From Pleurotus ostreatus/Saccharomyces cerevisiae fusant (lineage: Eukaryota; Opisthokonta): 64,000 nucleotides of DNA. Under the pieces are notes generated by a model. The model saw only the letters and a program-made list of their open reading frames with translations. It did not search any database and had not been told where the DNA came from. The translations under genes were made by a program, and so were the position numbers. The stretch spans positions 186,001 to 250,000 of the forward strand of contig JAMQCK010000009.1 in NCBI GenBank assembly GCA_024196135.1, read 5' to 3'. This document shows, piece by piece, positions 42,577-53,790 of the stretch (positions are counted from its first letter, which is position 1; each line of letters starts with the position of its first letter).

Positions 42577-43312
42577 GTGGGGGGAGTGGAGGTTGGCGGT
42601 GGTGCAGACGGTACGAGGATGGAGGTGTAGGTTGCGTGGATGGAGGTGTGGGTTGCGTGGATGGATGAGAAGGTATGAGATAGCGGCAAGAGACAGTACG
42701 ATGACCGTCGGACAGTAGTAGCACGAGAGCACGCAGAAATCCGTCGGAAACGCACGATTACCCGCATATTTATTTGTACCTTACTATTCTCACTGTATCA
42801 CATAGCAGATTTCAGTATAGACCTCCCCAAGCTGACATTCTGGAACTTCACTAACGTTCTGAAGCTCGCGACAAGCGCAGAGGGGGGGGTTCCAATCTGC
42901 AGTTTATGCTGCCTGTGAGCTTTCACTCATTCCACCACAAGGTTTCACCTCACGCAGCTAGTGAGTTCACCCTATACCGCTGGTACTAATAAGCTTTCGT
43001 TCTGTAACCATTGTTCTTGGGTGAATTCTCACCATATAAGGAAAAGGTTGCCACCCGCCTCGGCGATCGCCGAGCGCGCCAATTGTCGCTTACATCAGCC
43101 AAAGGCGGGTACACCGTTCATCGACGTGCGCCGCGTTTCTCGTTTGCCACCATCATCTCCCGACTAGCTGCGAGGTCTTGCTTTGCTAGTCCGTGTACAC
43201 GCGACTTCTGTAGCCTCCCTCGACTCAAGGAAACAAATCTCTGTTCTCACAAGCCCTTTTTGATCAAAACCCCCACGCTCGACAAAGCCTTCGGCCCCAA
43301 ACTTGATTCAAG
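42577..43312. other. Intergenic: KTR 3' flank and SUMO promoter
   Basis: Contains a short tandem repeat at 42617-42658; no gene seen. Confidence 0.5.
42617..42658. repeat. 21-bp tandem repeat, two copies plus a partial third
   Basis: Two units GGATGGAGGTGTRGGTTGCG(T), then GGATGGATGAG. It starts 41 nt after the KTR stop, so probably lies in the 3' UTR. Confidence 0.8.
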
Positions 43313-44263
43313 ATGTCTGACGAGGAGAACCGCGCGGGCCAGCAGGAGGAGGAGCAGGTGAAGTCGGAGGACCCGAACGCGCCTATCAATATTAAGGTGT
43401 GTGGGGGTGTCTTCTTGTGGGTGGAGGTGTGGGCGGATATGGGGGACGCGTGAAGGGGAAGTTTGGTTAGAGGGGGTGCGTGGTCTAGGATGTGTGTGGA
43501 GGAGGAGGGCGGCTCCTTCGTGCTGTTGTTGTGGTGGTGGACCGTGTGTGGCTATGGACGCGGGATCGGGATTCCTGTGGAGGGAGCGAAGGTGATTGCT
43601 GACGCGCCGGATATGCAGGTCGTGAGCTCGACCGGGGAGGAGGTGTTCTTCAAGATCAAGCGCAACACGAAGCTGAGTAAGCTGCAAGGCGCGTACGCGA
43701 ACAAGGTCGGGAAGGATGTATCGAGCATTCGGTGCGTAGTCTTCTTCTTCAGTCCCAACATCCTCAGTCCGTGCTCGAGCGCTACTCCGGGAGCTCGCAA
43801 AACTGTCACAGCTCCATCGTCCTATCCTTCACCTGCCCCTCCCTCTCTCCCAGTGGTGAGAAGGGGAGCACCCTTACGCGCCACATATCATCCTTCTCGC
43901 TCATGCCTAACGTCCAAATCTGACCCATATGCAGCTTCATCTACGAGGGTAGCAGAATACAGGACGATGACACACCAGGCTCGCTCGACATGGAGGATAA
44001 CGGTGCGTGATACCCCTGTAATGCTAATTGGAGAAGCGGCTCATCAGTCTTGCAGACACGATCGATGTAATGGTTGAGCGTACGTCCTTTCCTTTGTCCC
44101 CGTCCTCGAGAGCCAGTGCACCACGTCATCCCCTTCGAAGCGCTGCATCGCTTGACTCCAATCCGATCTTCGTTTCGATTCCCTTCCACACTATCATCCT
44201 GTCTTCATCGACCCGCTTACTGACAACACTTCTGTAGAGGTCGGCGGTGCGCGTAGGCACTAG
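43313..44263 (+). CDS. SMT3: Small ubiquitin-like modifier SUMO (Smt3)
   Basis: ATG at 43313, TAG at 44261-44263, five exons and unusually large introns for this window (about 220 nt for the first). Exon 1 encodes the flexible acidic N-terminus MSDEENRAGQQEEE and ends NAPINIK. It contains VKSED, a PsiKxE-like self-sumoylation site. Exon 2 encodes VVSSTGEEVFFKIKRNTKL and LQGAYANKVGKDVSSIR. Exon 3 encodes FIYEGSRIQDDDTPGSLDME. Exon 4 encodes DTIDVMVE. Exon 5 encodes QVGGARRH. The diglycine of QVGG is followed by four residues that an Ulp-type protease must remove. Roughly 100 residues in all, normal for SUMO. Acts in the nucleus as a covalent lysine modifier. Confidence 0.95.
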
Positions 44264-45038
44264 CATAGAACCCGGCTGTCGCAATGCCTGAATACTCCGT
44301 CCCCTTCATCGCTTTCTTGTTGCATGATTTCTTGCCGTCCTGTGTATCGCAGCCACTGTAGGTAGTATTGACCGAAATGTATCATCGCTTGCTCTTTCTT
44401 CACCTCGCTTTCTGTGCTCTGCGGCGTGAGGGGCATCGCCGAGCCATTCATTGCAGCCTCTGCATCTGTTTTCTGTCCTGTCGGGCTGTTGACTCTTCAC
44501 CGGAGCCCTGACTGGTACTGTGGTAGACGGCCGTAATGAAGATTGCAGAGAAGTACTGCGACAGCGTACCTTTCCATTGTTCTCGAGTCCGGCCCTGATG
44601 GACGTCTTCCCCATAATTCCATCGGTACATAGCAACCAACGACCAGCACACCTTGCACTCAACCACCATCACCTGCTATACCCAGTGCCCACTGTCCCTT
44701 CTCCGCCAGAGCAAGCCTCACACTTTCGTTCATTTGCAAACACTTTGAGAAGATTCCGCCTCGAAAAGGTCCCGAAGGTGAGACAAACAAGCGACAACAG
44801 AACGGATTTTCGGGGATTTTGCGCTTGTTCGAGGCTTGCTTCTTGCCAGCACGAGGCTGATCCCGGCGCGTCGCATTGACACGAGGCTCGCGCTCATCTC
44901 CTCGTCGTTCGCAGCAGCGCCCCGCACCGACGACCGCCGTCCGACGCGTCCGCGGAACCAAAAGCTCGCGACTGACAGGTCGCGACGCGCGTTGATAGCG
45001 ACCAGACGCGCCCCGCGCGCTCGCTCTCTTGCTGCATC
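44264..45038. other. Intergenic: SUMO 3' flank and promoter of the next gene
   Basis: A 775-bp stretch with only overlapping short frames on both strands; no gene supported. Confidence 0.5.
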
Positions 45039-48000
45039 ATGGGTCTCTTCTCACGAAAGCCACGACAGACGTCCCCGAGCCCACCGAAGGCGACACCTGA
45101 GTCCAGCGTGCGCATCGTGCCCACACCAGAGAGCCTTGAACATCACTCCGTGTCCCCCGCCCAGCGCACCTGGTCGAAGGACTCCGAGGGCTATCCTTCC
45201 TGGCTCCCCAAGCGCCCACCACCCCCCGCCCCCGCCTCGACCTTCCAGTCGTCAGCCGGCACGCCCACGCCCATGTGCGACCCCGTCTCCAGCGAACCGT
45301 CGACGCCCGGGCCCGCGTCCTGGGGAGGCCGCAAGCCCACCCCTCGGTCCATCCGTATCGTCAGCCTCACCGACGACCGCCGCGTGCCCACCGACCACAC
45401 TCGCGTCCCCAGTACGCCCCTGCAGCCGCGCGTCTGGTCCCGCGCGACCGCCGGCGCCATCTCCCCCACCGTGTTTGATGGCACCGAGCCGAAGCCCCTC
45501 CAGCCGCGCTTCCGCGCCAACGGCCTCCATCTCGAGCTTCTTCGCAGCCCATCGGTCGCCTCGCGCCTCTACTTCGCGCTCTTCCATGCCCTCGTCTTCC
45601 TGCACATCCCGCTCCAGACGTTCTTGGATTTCAACGCCGTGTTCATTATCTATCAGTGAGTGCCGATCCCCCACCTTTCCCTGACCATCGCTCACGGATG
45701 TCGCCAGGGTAGCCAAGTATCCGAATCCAGAAGCACCTGGTGTGCCTGGCTCAGGCAAGAACTGGGCCCTCGCGATGGCTGCGTACATTGCCTGCTGGGT
45801 CTTCTGGATCTTCGGCGTCTTCATTCTCTATGAAGTGGTCTATTCATTCGCCCGGCGTTGGAGGATCAGTAAGTCACTGCCGCATCTAATCTGGAAGCTC
45901 TGATTGACCGTCTACGTCTTCCAGAACGGCCATTGATGCTTCCCATCTACATGTCATCGCCTGCGTTCAATCTCGCGTCGATCACTTCATATAGCAACTT
46001 CTGCTTCCTGCATCATCTCCGATACGCAGCCTTCTTCGGGGAGAACGGCAGCTTTCGTGATGGGTTGGCTGAAACTTGCTGGTATTACGCCCAGAATCTG
46101 CCGACTGTCGCGCTGCTGCTTCCTCGGGCGGGATTGGCCATTGCGCTGTTGCTGAGCTATTCGTCGTCACAGACCAGCGAGGTGTTGGCGCTTCGCTCTG
46201 GTGGTCCCCGGAGAGATGGCACGTTTTTCCACGGAGATGACGGCACGCTCACTGCGTATGCTCAGGGCGTGCTGTATGCTAACGCGGCATGGACGGGGTG
46301 GCGCATTGTCGTCCTCTTCGGAAGCTGGTGAGCGATCCGGAATATCGTTCGAGGGATTGATTTTGATATTATTCTTGCAGGCTTGGTTTGTGGATCATGA
46401 GCGGTCAGGCTTTTGGCGGACTTTGTGGCCCACGCTACAGATGGGATGAGGAAGAGACTGAGAAGCGGCTTTCCATGTTCTCCGACAACATGTCTGTCCC
46501 GGACACCGTGTTGTGGGACTGGCGCGAGCGCACGAAGGAGCGCCTGCAGGAGGCCTTCGAGTTCTGCCTGACGATCAAGCATCGGCGGCACTGGAGTGGA
46601 CCAGACGGCAAGCAGATATCGGAGACTACGCAATTGGTCAGCGGGGTGTCGCGCGCGTCGCCTGCGCCGTTCGATGGGATGGATCGTGTCATGGCTGCGG
46701 TCGGATTGCCTAGCAGTCCTGCACCCGCCAGACGTCCTGTACTCTCAGGAGACCTTTTCTCGGAGCCAGGCCCTTCGGGCACGCAGCAGGGGCTTTCAGA
46801 TGTCATACCGCCGGTCAAGAAGCGCTCTTCGAAGGAGGAGCGTGCACCTGGGGAGTCGGAACCGCTGAAGGTGTTGCCTTACCCTTTTACGGCGCCGTCT
46901 GCGCGCGGGTCTTCGTCGGACAAAGTGCCCTTCCCGCCGTCACCTGTGCTCTCGAGCCAGAAGCAGACCACGAGTGAAGGCACCGAGGAGCACGACACTG
47001 AGGAAGGAGAGGAGGAAGAAGATGATGAGGAAGGTGGTGTTACGAGCGGCACGGGCGAAGTCGAGCAGCCATCGGAGCCCAGGACATCCGCGTCCATGTC
47101 GAGTTTGGGACAACCTATCAACTCCAGGTATCCGTTCCAGTTCCGCCATCCTCGTCGCGGGAACTCGCTCTCGTCTGGCTCGCCGTCGCACATCACCCCG
47201 CACTCGCACGGGACGACACCCTCGAGCAACTCGCACCAGACGCCCTCGACCGGCAACTCGCACCATCAGACGCCGTCCAGCAACTCACGCTCCGCACAGT
47301 CGCGCCTCTCGCACGGCGCGCAGTCGGCCTCGACGCGCTACCACGAGAGCATCGACTCGCACTCGCCGCGGTCGCAGTACACGTCGACTAGCTCTGACAT
47401 GCCGAGCCCGATGAGCTCGAACGGGATCCCGATGCCCCCGCGCCACCCCGGTCGCGAAGGCCGCCGCGCGCGCGCGGGTACGGTGCCCTCGAGCATCATG
47501 GAGTCGCCGAGCCCGGTCAACTTCCCGCGCGGCAGCCGCCCGAGGGCGCAGACGCGGGCAGGCGATTTCGGCTCGGCGCTGTCGAGTTCGGAGGCGCTGC
47601 AGTCGGACTTTGACGACTCGTATCTGGACGACTCGATGGCGTTTGAGCATCCCGAGCCGGAGGGATCGCACGAGGCGGCCGAGAATGAGGATAGTGTAGG
47701 CTTGTTGTCGCAGGCGTCGAGCAACAGCCCGCGGCCGTCGCTGCTGGGGTCGCCTCGGCACCGCTCGCGATCGGGGTCTGCTTCGCGGACGAACTCGCAC
47801 TCGGACTCTTCGCGCTCAAGGGCCGGCTCGTTCTCGCTCAGTGTGCGCGAGCGTACGCAGAGCTTGATGCAAAGCGTCAGCGCGGCGAGCCAGTCCTCGA
47901 TCGACCTTGTTGCGGGTCGTCGTTCGCGCGTGAACTCGTCGATGGCGCGCCTTGAGGAGGATACGCACTACATGTCCGACCGTACGCACTCGCGCTCGGG

Positions 48001-48553
48001 TAGCAGCTCGGACGCTGTAGCGAGCAGTGGGGAGAACTACACGTTTGGTGTGCCGTTGCGGCACCAATGGCAAGCGCGCGATGAACAGCGCGTGGACGAA
48101 GAACCGGAGCCGACCTCGCCCACGACGTCGACGTTCCCAACGCCCACGATTCGTGCGCCGCCGTCGCCGCGCGTCGTGAAGAATGACAGTGATGAAGACA
48201 TCACGCAGCGCATCCCAGACGACACCCTCTCGCACGTCTCGGAAGAGTCCTACCCAGGCCAGGGCGACACCGCGTCGATCGCCGCGCCCTCCGCGCACCT
48301 GTCGGAGATCACGGTGTCCGCGTCGCCGCCTGATACTTCGCGGTCGAGGGAGGGTCTGGCGATTCCTGGTCGGGAGCGGCAGTCCCACGAGCAGTCGTCG
48401 GGAAGCAGCCATCGCGACCTTAGCACGGCGCCCGCGTCGTTCGTCACGGGCGCGCCCACCATGCAGGACTCGACGTCGAGCCGGCGGGGTCCCTCGAGCT
48501 GGGGCGACTCGCACATGGTGGACCGCTCTGACGATGCGTGGAGGAATCCGTAA
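45039..48553 (+). CDS. Large polytopic membrane protein with long disordered tail, function unknown
   Basis: ATG at 45039 (MGLFSRKPRQTSPSPP), TAA at 48551-48553, four exons, about 1,100 residues. Residues 1-175 are Pro/Ser/Arg-rich. Then come four or five membrane segments: LYFALFHALVFLHIPL, ALAMAAYIACWVFWIFGVF, NLPTVALLLPRAGLAIALLL, and TGWRIVVLFGSWLGLWIMSG, with a conserved-looking loop (IYMSSPAFNLASITSYSNFC, HLRYAAFFGENG). After the last helix there is an acidic/basic patch (YRWDEEETEKRLSMFSDN, WDWRERTKERLQEAFEFC) and a ~600-residue Ser-rich, His/Ser-repeat tail (SNSHQTPSTGNSHH) with many candidate phosphorylation sites and Asp/Glu clusters. The second splice (45656 to the acceptor at about 45707) restores IYQVAKYPNP. 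The layout suggests a phosphoregulated fungal membrane protein. I do not recognise it. Confidence 0.8.
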
Positions 48554-49449
48554 TCGCCCTTCGTCCACGTCATGCTGTACCAACGTGCCTTTCATGTCTT
48601 CCGATGCTCACACGCCCGCGCCACGACACACCATGCCTCTATCCCCTCCACTTGCACATTCTTGATTACGCCCCGCCCAGGATGCTCACCATCTTCCCCT
48701 GCTTCATCCCCCGTTGCATCGTGTTCCCTTCGCATGCACCCGACGTACATCTAGACTCCCCTCATCTTACTTATTGCGTGTATTATATTGTTGTCTCCCC
48801 TGCTTTCACGCCTTGGTCCATGCCTTCTCACCTTGGCCTACGCCTTCTCACCTTGGCCTACGCCTTCCCACCTCCCCACCCGCCTCGGTCTTCCCCCCGC
48901 AACACCACACCTTTCCTATTACCCAGTTTCTCGGATGGAAGACGCGCCGCGCACGGAATGCATAGTCGGAACTACTAATCAACTTACTTATCCTCTACCT
49001 GCGATACTTTCACCCTTCCACCCCCATGTTCTAACCCTTCCATCCCCATCCTCTAACCCTAGTTACCTGTGTCTAGTCTACTTAGTTAGCTGCAGTTGTC
49101 TGCGAATGAAGAACAGAGGTCAGTTACCTCGGAAGTTGAATGGCGATGGCACGGTAGCATGAGATGTACGTAGGCTAGTGGTAGTTTCGCAAGGCTCGAC
49201 TGCAGGTGCGGCTGTAATGGAGTAGCAAGTTCGTCAATCATGATCCCTGTATTTTGTCCTCATCTGCTCCTCTCGGCCTTCGAAAGACGCGAAGCGGGCT
49301 GCGGCCCAAGTTCAACCAGTCATGTGATCTCTCGGCAAGCGCCGTATTAACAGTGCGTCACGCCGACTCTTCTCCATCGCTTCTTGCCCTAAGCTTTGAC
49401 CACTGACGTGCACCACAACCACTTTCGTACTCTCTCATTTCACCTGAAA
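48554..49449. other. Intergenic, pyrimidine-rich, with short repeats
   Basis: 3' flank of the membrane protein gene and promoter of the AlkB-like gene. Contains the 20-bp repeat at 48821-48873 and a looser one around 49016-49062. No gene supported. Confidence 0.5.
48821..48873. repeat. 20-bp tandem repeat, 2.6 copies
   Basis: Units of (T/C)GCCTTCTCACCTTGGCCTA at 48821 and 48841 and a partial third from 48861. Probably in the 3' UTR of the membrane protein gene. Confidence 0.8.
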
Positions 49450-50565
49450 ATGAAGCCACAGCCTATTCTTGGCCCCGACGACTTGATAGGAGAGGGTGAC
49501 TCGCGACTCGTACTGAACCTGCTGCCGGACGAGCTTCGGGAAGGCATCTTTGAGAGGTTGCGCGAGGAAGTGGCCTGGGAGACTATGTACCATCGAGGTA
49601 TGTATAAGTAAGAGCGAAAATGGGGAGTAGACTGATGCACGATGAAGGTGGTGAAGTGCCACGCCTCGTCGCAGTACAGGGTCGTATCGAGGAGGATGGG
49701 AGGTAAGCTGGCTTTGAATCATCATCCCCGCCCGTCTACTCGAGACCGAATGAAACCCTGACAATATCACAGCTTCCCCGTCTACCGCCACCCCTCCGAC
49801 CAGTCTCCCGCGCTTCGCCCATTTACGCGGACCGTAGACCTCGTCCGCCGCCATGCGGAAGCCGTTATTGGCCATCCTCTGAACCATGCACTGATCCAGC
49901 TCTACCGCGAGGGCAAGGACTACATCAGCGAGCACTCGGACAAGACTATCGACATCACCCGCGGCACCAGCATCGCGAACGTGAGCTTCGGCGCGAGGAG
50001 GATTATGATTCTGCGTCGGAAGAACGACGCGACTCAGAAGAACAAGGAGACACACAAGCAAGCGCAGACGGACCTGCAAGCGCAGGTCCTTGACTCAACC
50101 TCTGTCGACGACTTTAGCTCTCCTCGCCCCTCGCCAGGACCCTCACGCGAATCCCAACGCATCGCCTTACCCGACAACAGCATGCTCGTCATGGGCCTGC
50201 GCACGAACGCCGCATGGCTGCACGTCATACACCGCGACAATCGGCCAGACAAGGCGAAGCTGCCAGAAGAGATGGGCGAGCGCATCAGCCTCACGTTCAG
50301 GTGCATAGGGACGTTTCTCACTGCAGACAGCACCGTTTCCACTGCGGACAGCACGGCCCTCACCGCGGATGGTACTATGCGCATCTTCGGGCAGGGTGCG
50401 ACGCGGAAGATGAGAGATCAGGCTCAACCTGTTGTCTTTGCGGGTGAAGAGGCGAAGGAGCTGCTGGCGGCGTTCGGGAAGGAGAACCACGAGACCAACT
50501 TTGACTGGGAGGCGAGCTACAGGAAGGGATTCGACGTGCTGCATTTTGCGGCAAAGAGGGGATAG
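49450..50565 (+). CDS. AlkB-like 2-oxoglutarate/Fe(II) oxygenase
   Basis: ATG at 49450, TAG at 50563-50565, three exons. Exon joins give YHRGGEVPRLVAVQGRI and EEDGSFPVYRHPSDQSP. The double-stranded beta-helix core carries the Fe(II) HxD motif in YISEHSDKTIDI, then GTSIANVSFGARRIMILR, the distal region DNSMLVMGLRTNAAWLHVI with a candidate distal His, and RISLTFRCIGTFL with the 2-oxoglutarate-binding Arg. These motifs match fungal members of the AlkB-like 2OG-Fe(II) oxygenase family, which includes alkylated nucleic-acid demethylases; the true substrate is not evident. Just after IGTFL is a short threefold TADST/TADGT repeat. The C-terminus (EEAKELLAAFGKENHETNFD, YRKGFDVLHFAAKRG) is typical of this fungal subfamily. 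Complete. Confidence 0.85.
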
Positions 50566-50676
50566 TTTCTGATTCCTGGGATCTCGTTCAGTGAACCGCT
50601 GACATAGAAGTCTCATACTGCCATCTCATCTCTATATCTTCGACCCCCTGCCTCAAATCTGGGCATCGTTCTGTAC

Positions 50677-51521
50677 TCAATACATCTCCGCGCCCCCCGT
50701 CGCAGAGATCGTCTGCGCGGTCACCCATCGCGCGCTCTCGCTGGCCAGCCACACCACGATCGGTGCCACATCCCCCATCGTCCCCAGCCTCTGCTGCATC
50801 GCCGTGCGCCGCTTCTGCTCCTCCACATACGCGTCGGGTATCATCTCGAACATCTCGGTGCCTACAATCGGCCCCGGCGAGACGACGTTTACCGAGTGCC
50901 CCAACGCGCCGAGCTCAGCGGCGCAGGCGCGCGAGAAGCCCTCCAGCGCGGCCTTGCTCGCGGCGTAGAGGCCATAGTACGCGGCACCGCGTCTTGCGGC
51001 CATGGATGAGATGTTTATGATGCGCCCGGGGGCGCGCAGGACGGGGATGACGGCCTTGGTTAGGAGGATTACTGCGCGAACGTTGATGTCGAAGACGTTC
51101 TCATAGTCTGCGATGGTGGTCTCTGTAATTGGCTTGACGAGCTCGGTGCCGGCGTTATTGACGAGGACGTCGATGGCCTCGGTATGGAAGGCGCGGAGGG
51201 TGGCTTGTATGAGTTCGGCGGGGGCCTCTGGATCACGAAGATCTGCGCGGACGGCGACTGCTTGGGCACCGTTGTTCAGTGAGTTGATGCGGGTGACGAG
51301 GGCTTGGGCAAGGGTCGTGCTGGACTCGGAGACGTAGGTGATCATAACCTGAGAAGATCGAGTGAGTATTCGGCTCTCCGTACAGCGCCAGCGAAAGGAT
51401 AGCCTACCTTCGCGCCATGCTTGCCGAATTCGTATGCGATCTCCTCGCCGATGCCTCTGGATGAGCCTGTCACAATAACGACCTTCCCTTGAAGCCCCGA
51501 TGCAGTGGAGATGGTGGCCAT
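50677..51521 (-). CDS. Short-chain dehydrogenase/reductase (SDR)
   Basis: ATG at 51521 (MATISTASGLQGKVVIVTGS), TGA at 50677-50679, two exons joined by one ~60-nt intron after FGKHGAK. Classical SDR with a Rossmann TGSSRGIG cofactor motif, ADLRD for the adenine region, VLVNNAG, a catalytic Ser in INISS, and the YAASK (YxxxK) catalytic pair. The segment SPGPIVGTEMF follows and the C-terminus is ARWVTAQTISATGGAEMY. About 261 residues, normal size. NADP use is plausible from the basic residue after the glycine motif but not proven. Related to 3-oxoacyl-reductase-like SDRs; substrate unknown. It converges on the AlkB-like gene with a 111-bp gap. Confidence 0.9.
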
Positions 51522-52289
51522 ATCACAATGTTGAGGTTGCGGGTACGAGTGGAGGATGGTTTATACCAATGCAGATCGCGAGGATCCGCCTCGCTCTATA
51601 TATGCGTACCGCACTTGCCGACGGCTGCGTCACCCTGGCCCTTAGACTGCTGGCGCGCGCTGATGTAGATGCAAATCTCTTCTCCATACTGGGCGCATCA
51701 GGTGGAAGAGGGGGAGCAGGCTGCCCGCAGAACTCAAATGAAACAGGTCTGCGAGCGTCGTGAAACAAACAAGAGGGTAGCCTGCGCCTGCTACAGACGA
51801 CGATCTCGCGGATGTCAGAGTGCTTGCATATCCCATTTGCCGTCCTTCGTAAGCGCTCGGAAGTCTTCAATGATCGTCGATGTCCAGATGGAAAACCAAA
51901 GCAAATTGTCGCCTCATACAGTGGACCGGGGTTTTCATGGCCTGCAGGTTACTTACGTGGACAAAGTGTGCGAGGCCTATACTTGGCCAATGTACATGCA
52001 ACTGGGAATCGTTATCAGCAACAGAACCGCCAAAAAGATATACGGCCTACCTGAAAAGTGCTCGGCAGCTCCCAGGGAGGTGAACAAATTCGACGAAACC
52101 AACATTATCCACGAAACAAGGACTCTCAGAAGCATAGCCTTCAGGGGACGACACCTTGAAAGAACACACCGTGTGCACAAAGGGTCGATGTAGATAGGTC
52201 AAACGTTCACTGTCCTCTCGAGGTTCAATCTAGTGAGCGCAATCTACACCGTAGGCTGATGTAGGTGACCAAGCTGGAGCTCGAAGTCT
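51522..52289. other. Intergenic: SDR promoter side
   Basis: 768 bp with no supported gene. A degenerate CGCACTTGCCG near 51611 resembles one arm pair of the recurrent palindrome. Confidence 0.45.
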
Positions 52290-53790
52290 TCATCGCCCAC
52301 CGCCAAGCTCCATCGACCCAACAGCGCTTCCAATCCGACACCGCCCGCCCTCCGTCATGCTGAAGCCTTCCTCGCTTGAGGCTAGGAAGGTATCGGGTAG
52401 GATGAGTTCCTGGGCGGAGTCGGGGAAGATGGCGTCCAAAGTAGGGTGATCGCCAATGTCGTGCAAGGACTCGACCTCTGACGAGCCCATGTACGGCGGA
52501 TTGACGAACGCAATTTTCGGTTGGGGAGGGCGCTTGAGTAGATCGCGTACGGCGCTCGACACGGATGGGTCGCGGACGAAAAACTGGAAGTATATATGAG
52601 AGCTCGGAGCGGAGAGGGACAGAAAGAGGAAGGCGACGTACAGCGACTTCCTTCCCTGGTGGTATATAGGCGCCCTCTTCGAGTGCGAGTGTTCCTCGAG
52701 ATGGATCGCTCGACATGATGGTGTGCATTTGGGTGACCTGCGAGAAGGAGGTGAGCAACTGTGCAGCTCGCCTCGAAGGAGGACATACCGTGTCACCATC
52801 CACCACACCCAGCGCGAATCCTTGATCCTCGACCAACGACATCGCAGGCTCGGCACCAGCCTCCCGCGCCGCTCGGAGGAAATGGTGTGTCGGCTTCTCG
52901 CCAGAGAGGCCGGTGACTAAGTTGCCCTGTGCTCTACCCATCCAGTCAGCATTTCAACCCCATACGCATACCAAAACACAAGTACACTCACTCAGTAACA
53001 CTAAACGTCCTGCTATCCACACGCCGCATACCCGCGAACGTCGGCTTCACACTCGCTTGCGGCCACGAGTCCAGCGCCACGCCCACACATCCCCTATCCA
53101 GGATACGGTTGTTGTAGAACAGTGTGTGCGGGAGGCCGGTGAGGAAGGGTGTGGCGGAGGTGTGGAGGTTGAGGAGCGAGTGGGAGCGGGTGATGGCGCG
53201 GGGGACGGTGAGAGAGGCAGAGAGGGTAATGAGGTGTTTGTTGGTGAGGTCTGAGGGGCTATTGGGAGTGGGGTGGGGTGGGGTTAGGTTGGATGGGAGG
53301 GGAAGGGTGTGGGGAAGTAGGCATACCGTAGACCCTCGATCACTTCGCCCGAATCCTCTTTCTGCGCGTCACCGAATGCGTGCCATCTACCGACGCGTAC
53401 ACGTCCGTCGTCATCGTATTCGACGCGGAATGCGCGTGCGGATGTGGAAGGAAAGACTGCTAGTGCGCAGGACAGCAAGGAGTTTCCGCCATTTCCTTCA
53501 CTCCTCCTTGAAAATGGAGGCGGCGCCGTTATGCATCCCACCACATCCGCACGGGATGTCCATCCTTGAACCTCGTTGACCAGATCATTCAGCACCGCCC
53601 CATGCTCCCGCGCAAGATCGGTATCGTCTGGGGAGATGCCAAGGGCGAGGAGGACGGCAGGCTTGTCGCGAGCTTCCCCAGAGCTGTCAGACCCTAGATG
53701 TTGAGGAACAGTTCGCGCAAGGTAGTCTAGGACATGAACTGGATTCCGCGACCGGGTGATGAACGTGCTGACGGACGGGAAAAGGGACAT
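52290..53790 (-). CDS. Unrecognised protein, possibly FIST-domain-like
   Basis: ATG at 53790 (MSLFPSVSTFITRSRNPVHV), TGA at 52290-52292, about five exons. The N-terminal exon reads VLLALGISPDDTDLAREHG and ADVVGCITAPPPFSRR, then FRVEYDDDGRVRVGRWH. Next come LTNKHLITLSASLTVPRAIT, LFYNNRILDRGCVGVALDSW and MRRVDSRTFSVT. The third part has GNLVTGLSGEKPTHHFLRAA and ALGVVDGDTV. The fourth has IMSSDPSRGTLALEEGA and the last FFVRDPSVSSAVRD, IAFVNPPYMGSSEVES and ILPDTFLASSEEGFSM. The pattern of a VGC-type turn, a GLSGEKP loop and a C-terminal GS-E-GF motif reminds me of FIST N/C sensory domains found in FBXO22-like proteins, but I hold this loosely. Soluble; no membrane segment or signal peptide. Confidence 0.7.

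Noticed and set aside
48821..49062. Short direct repeats considered as a CRISPR array or interstitial telomere (CTAACCCT)
   Set aside because: Units are contiguous without spacers, this is a eukaryotic genome, and only two CTAACCCT-like strings occur without a regular telomeric period.
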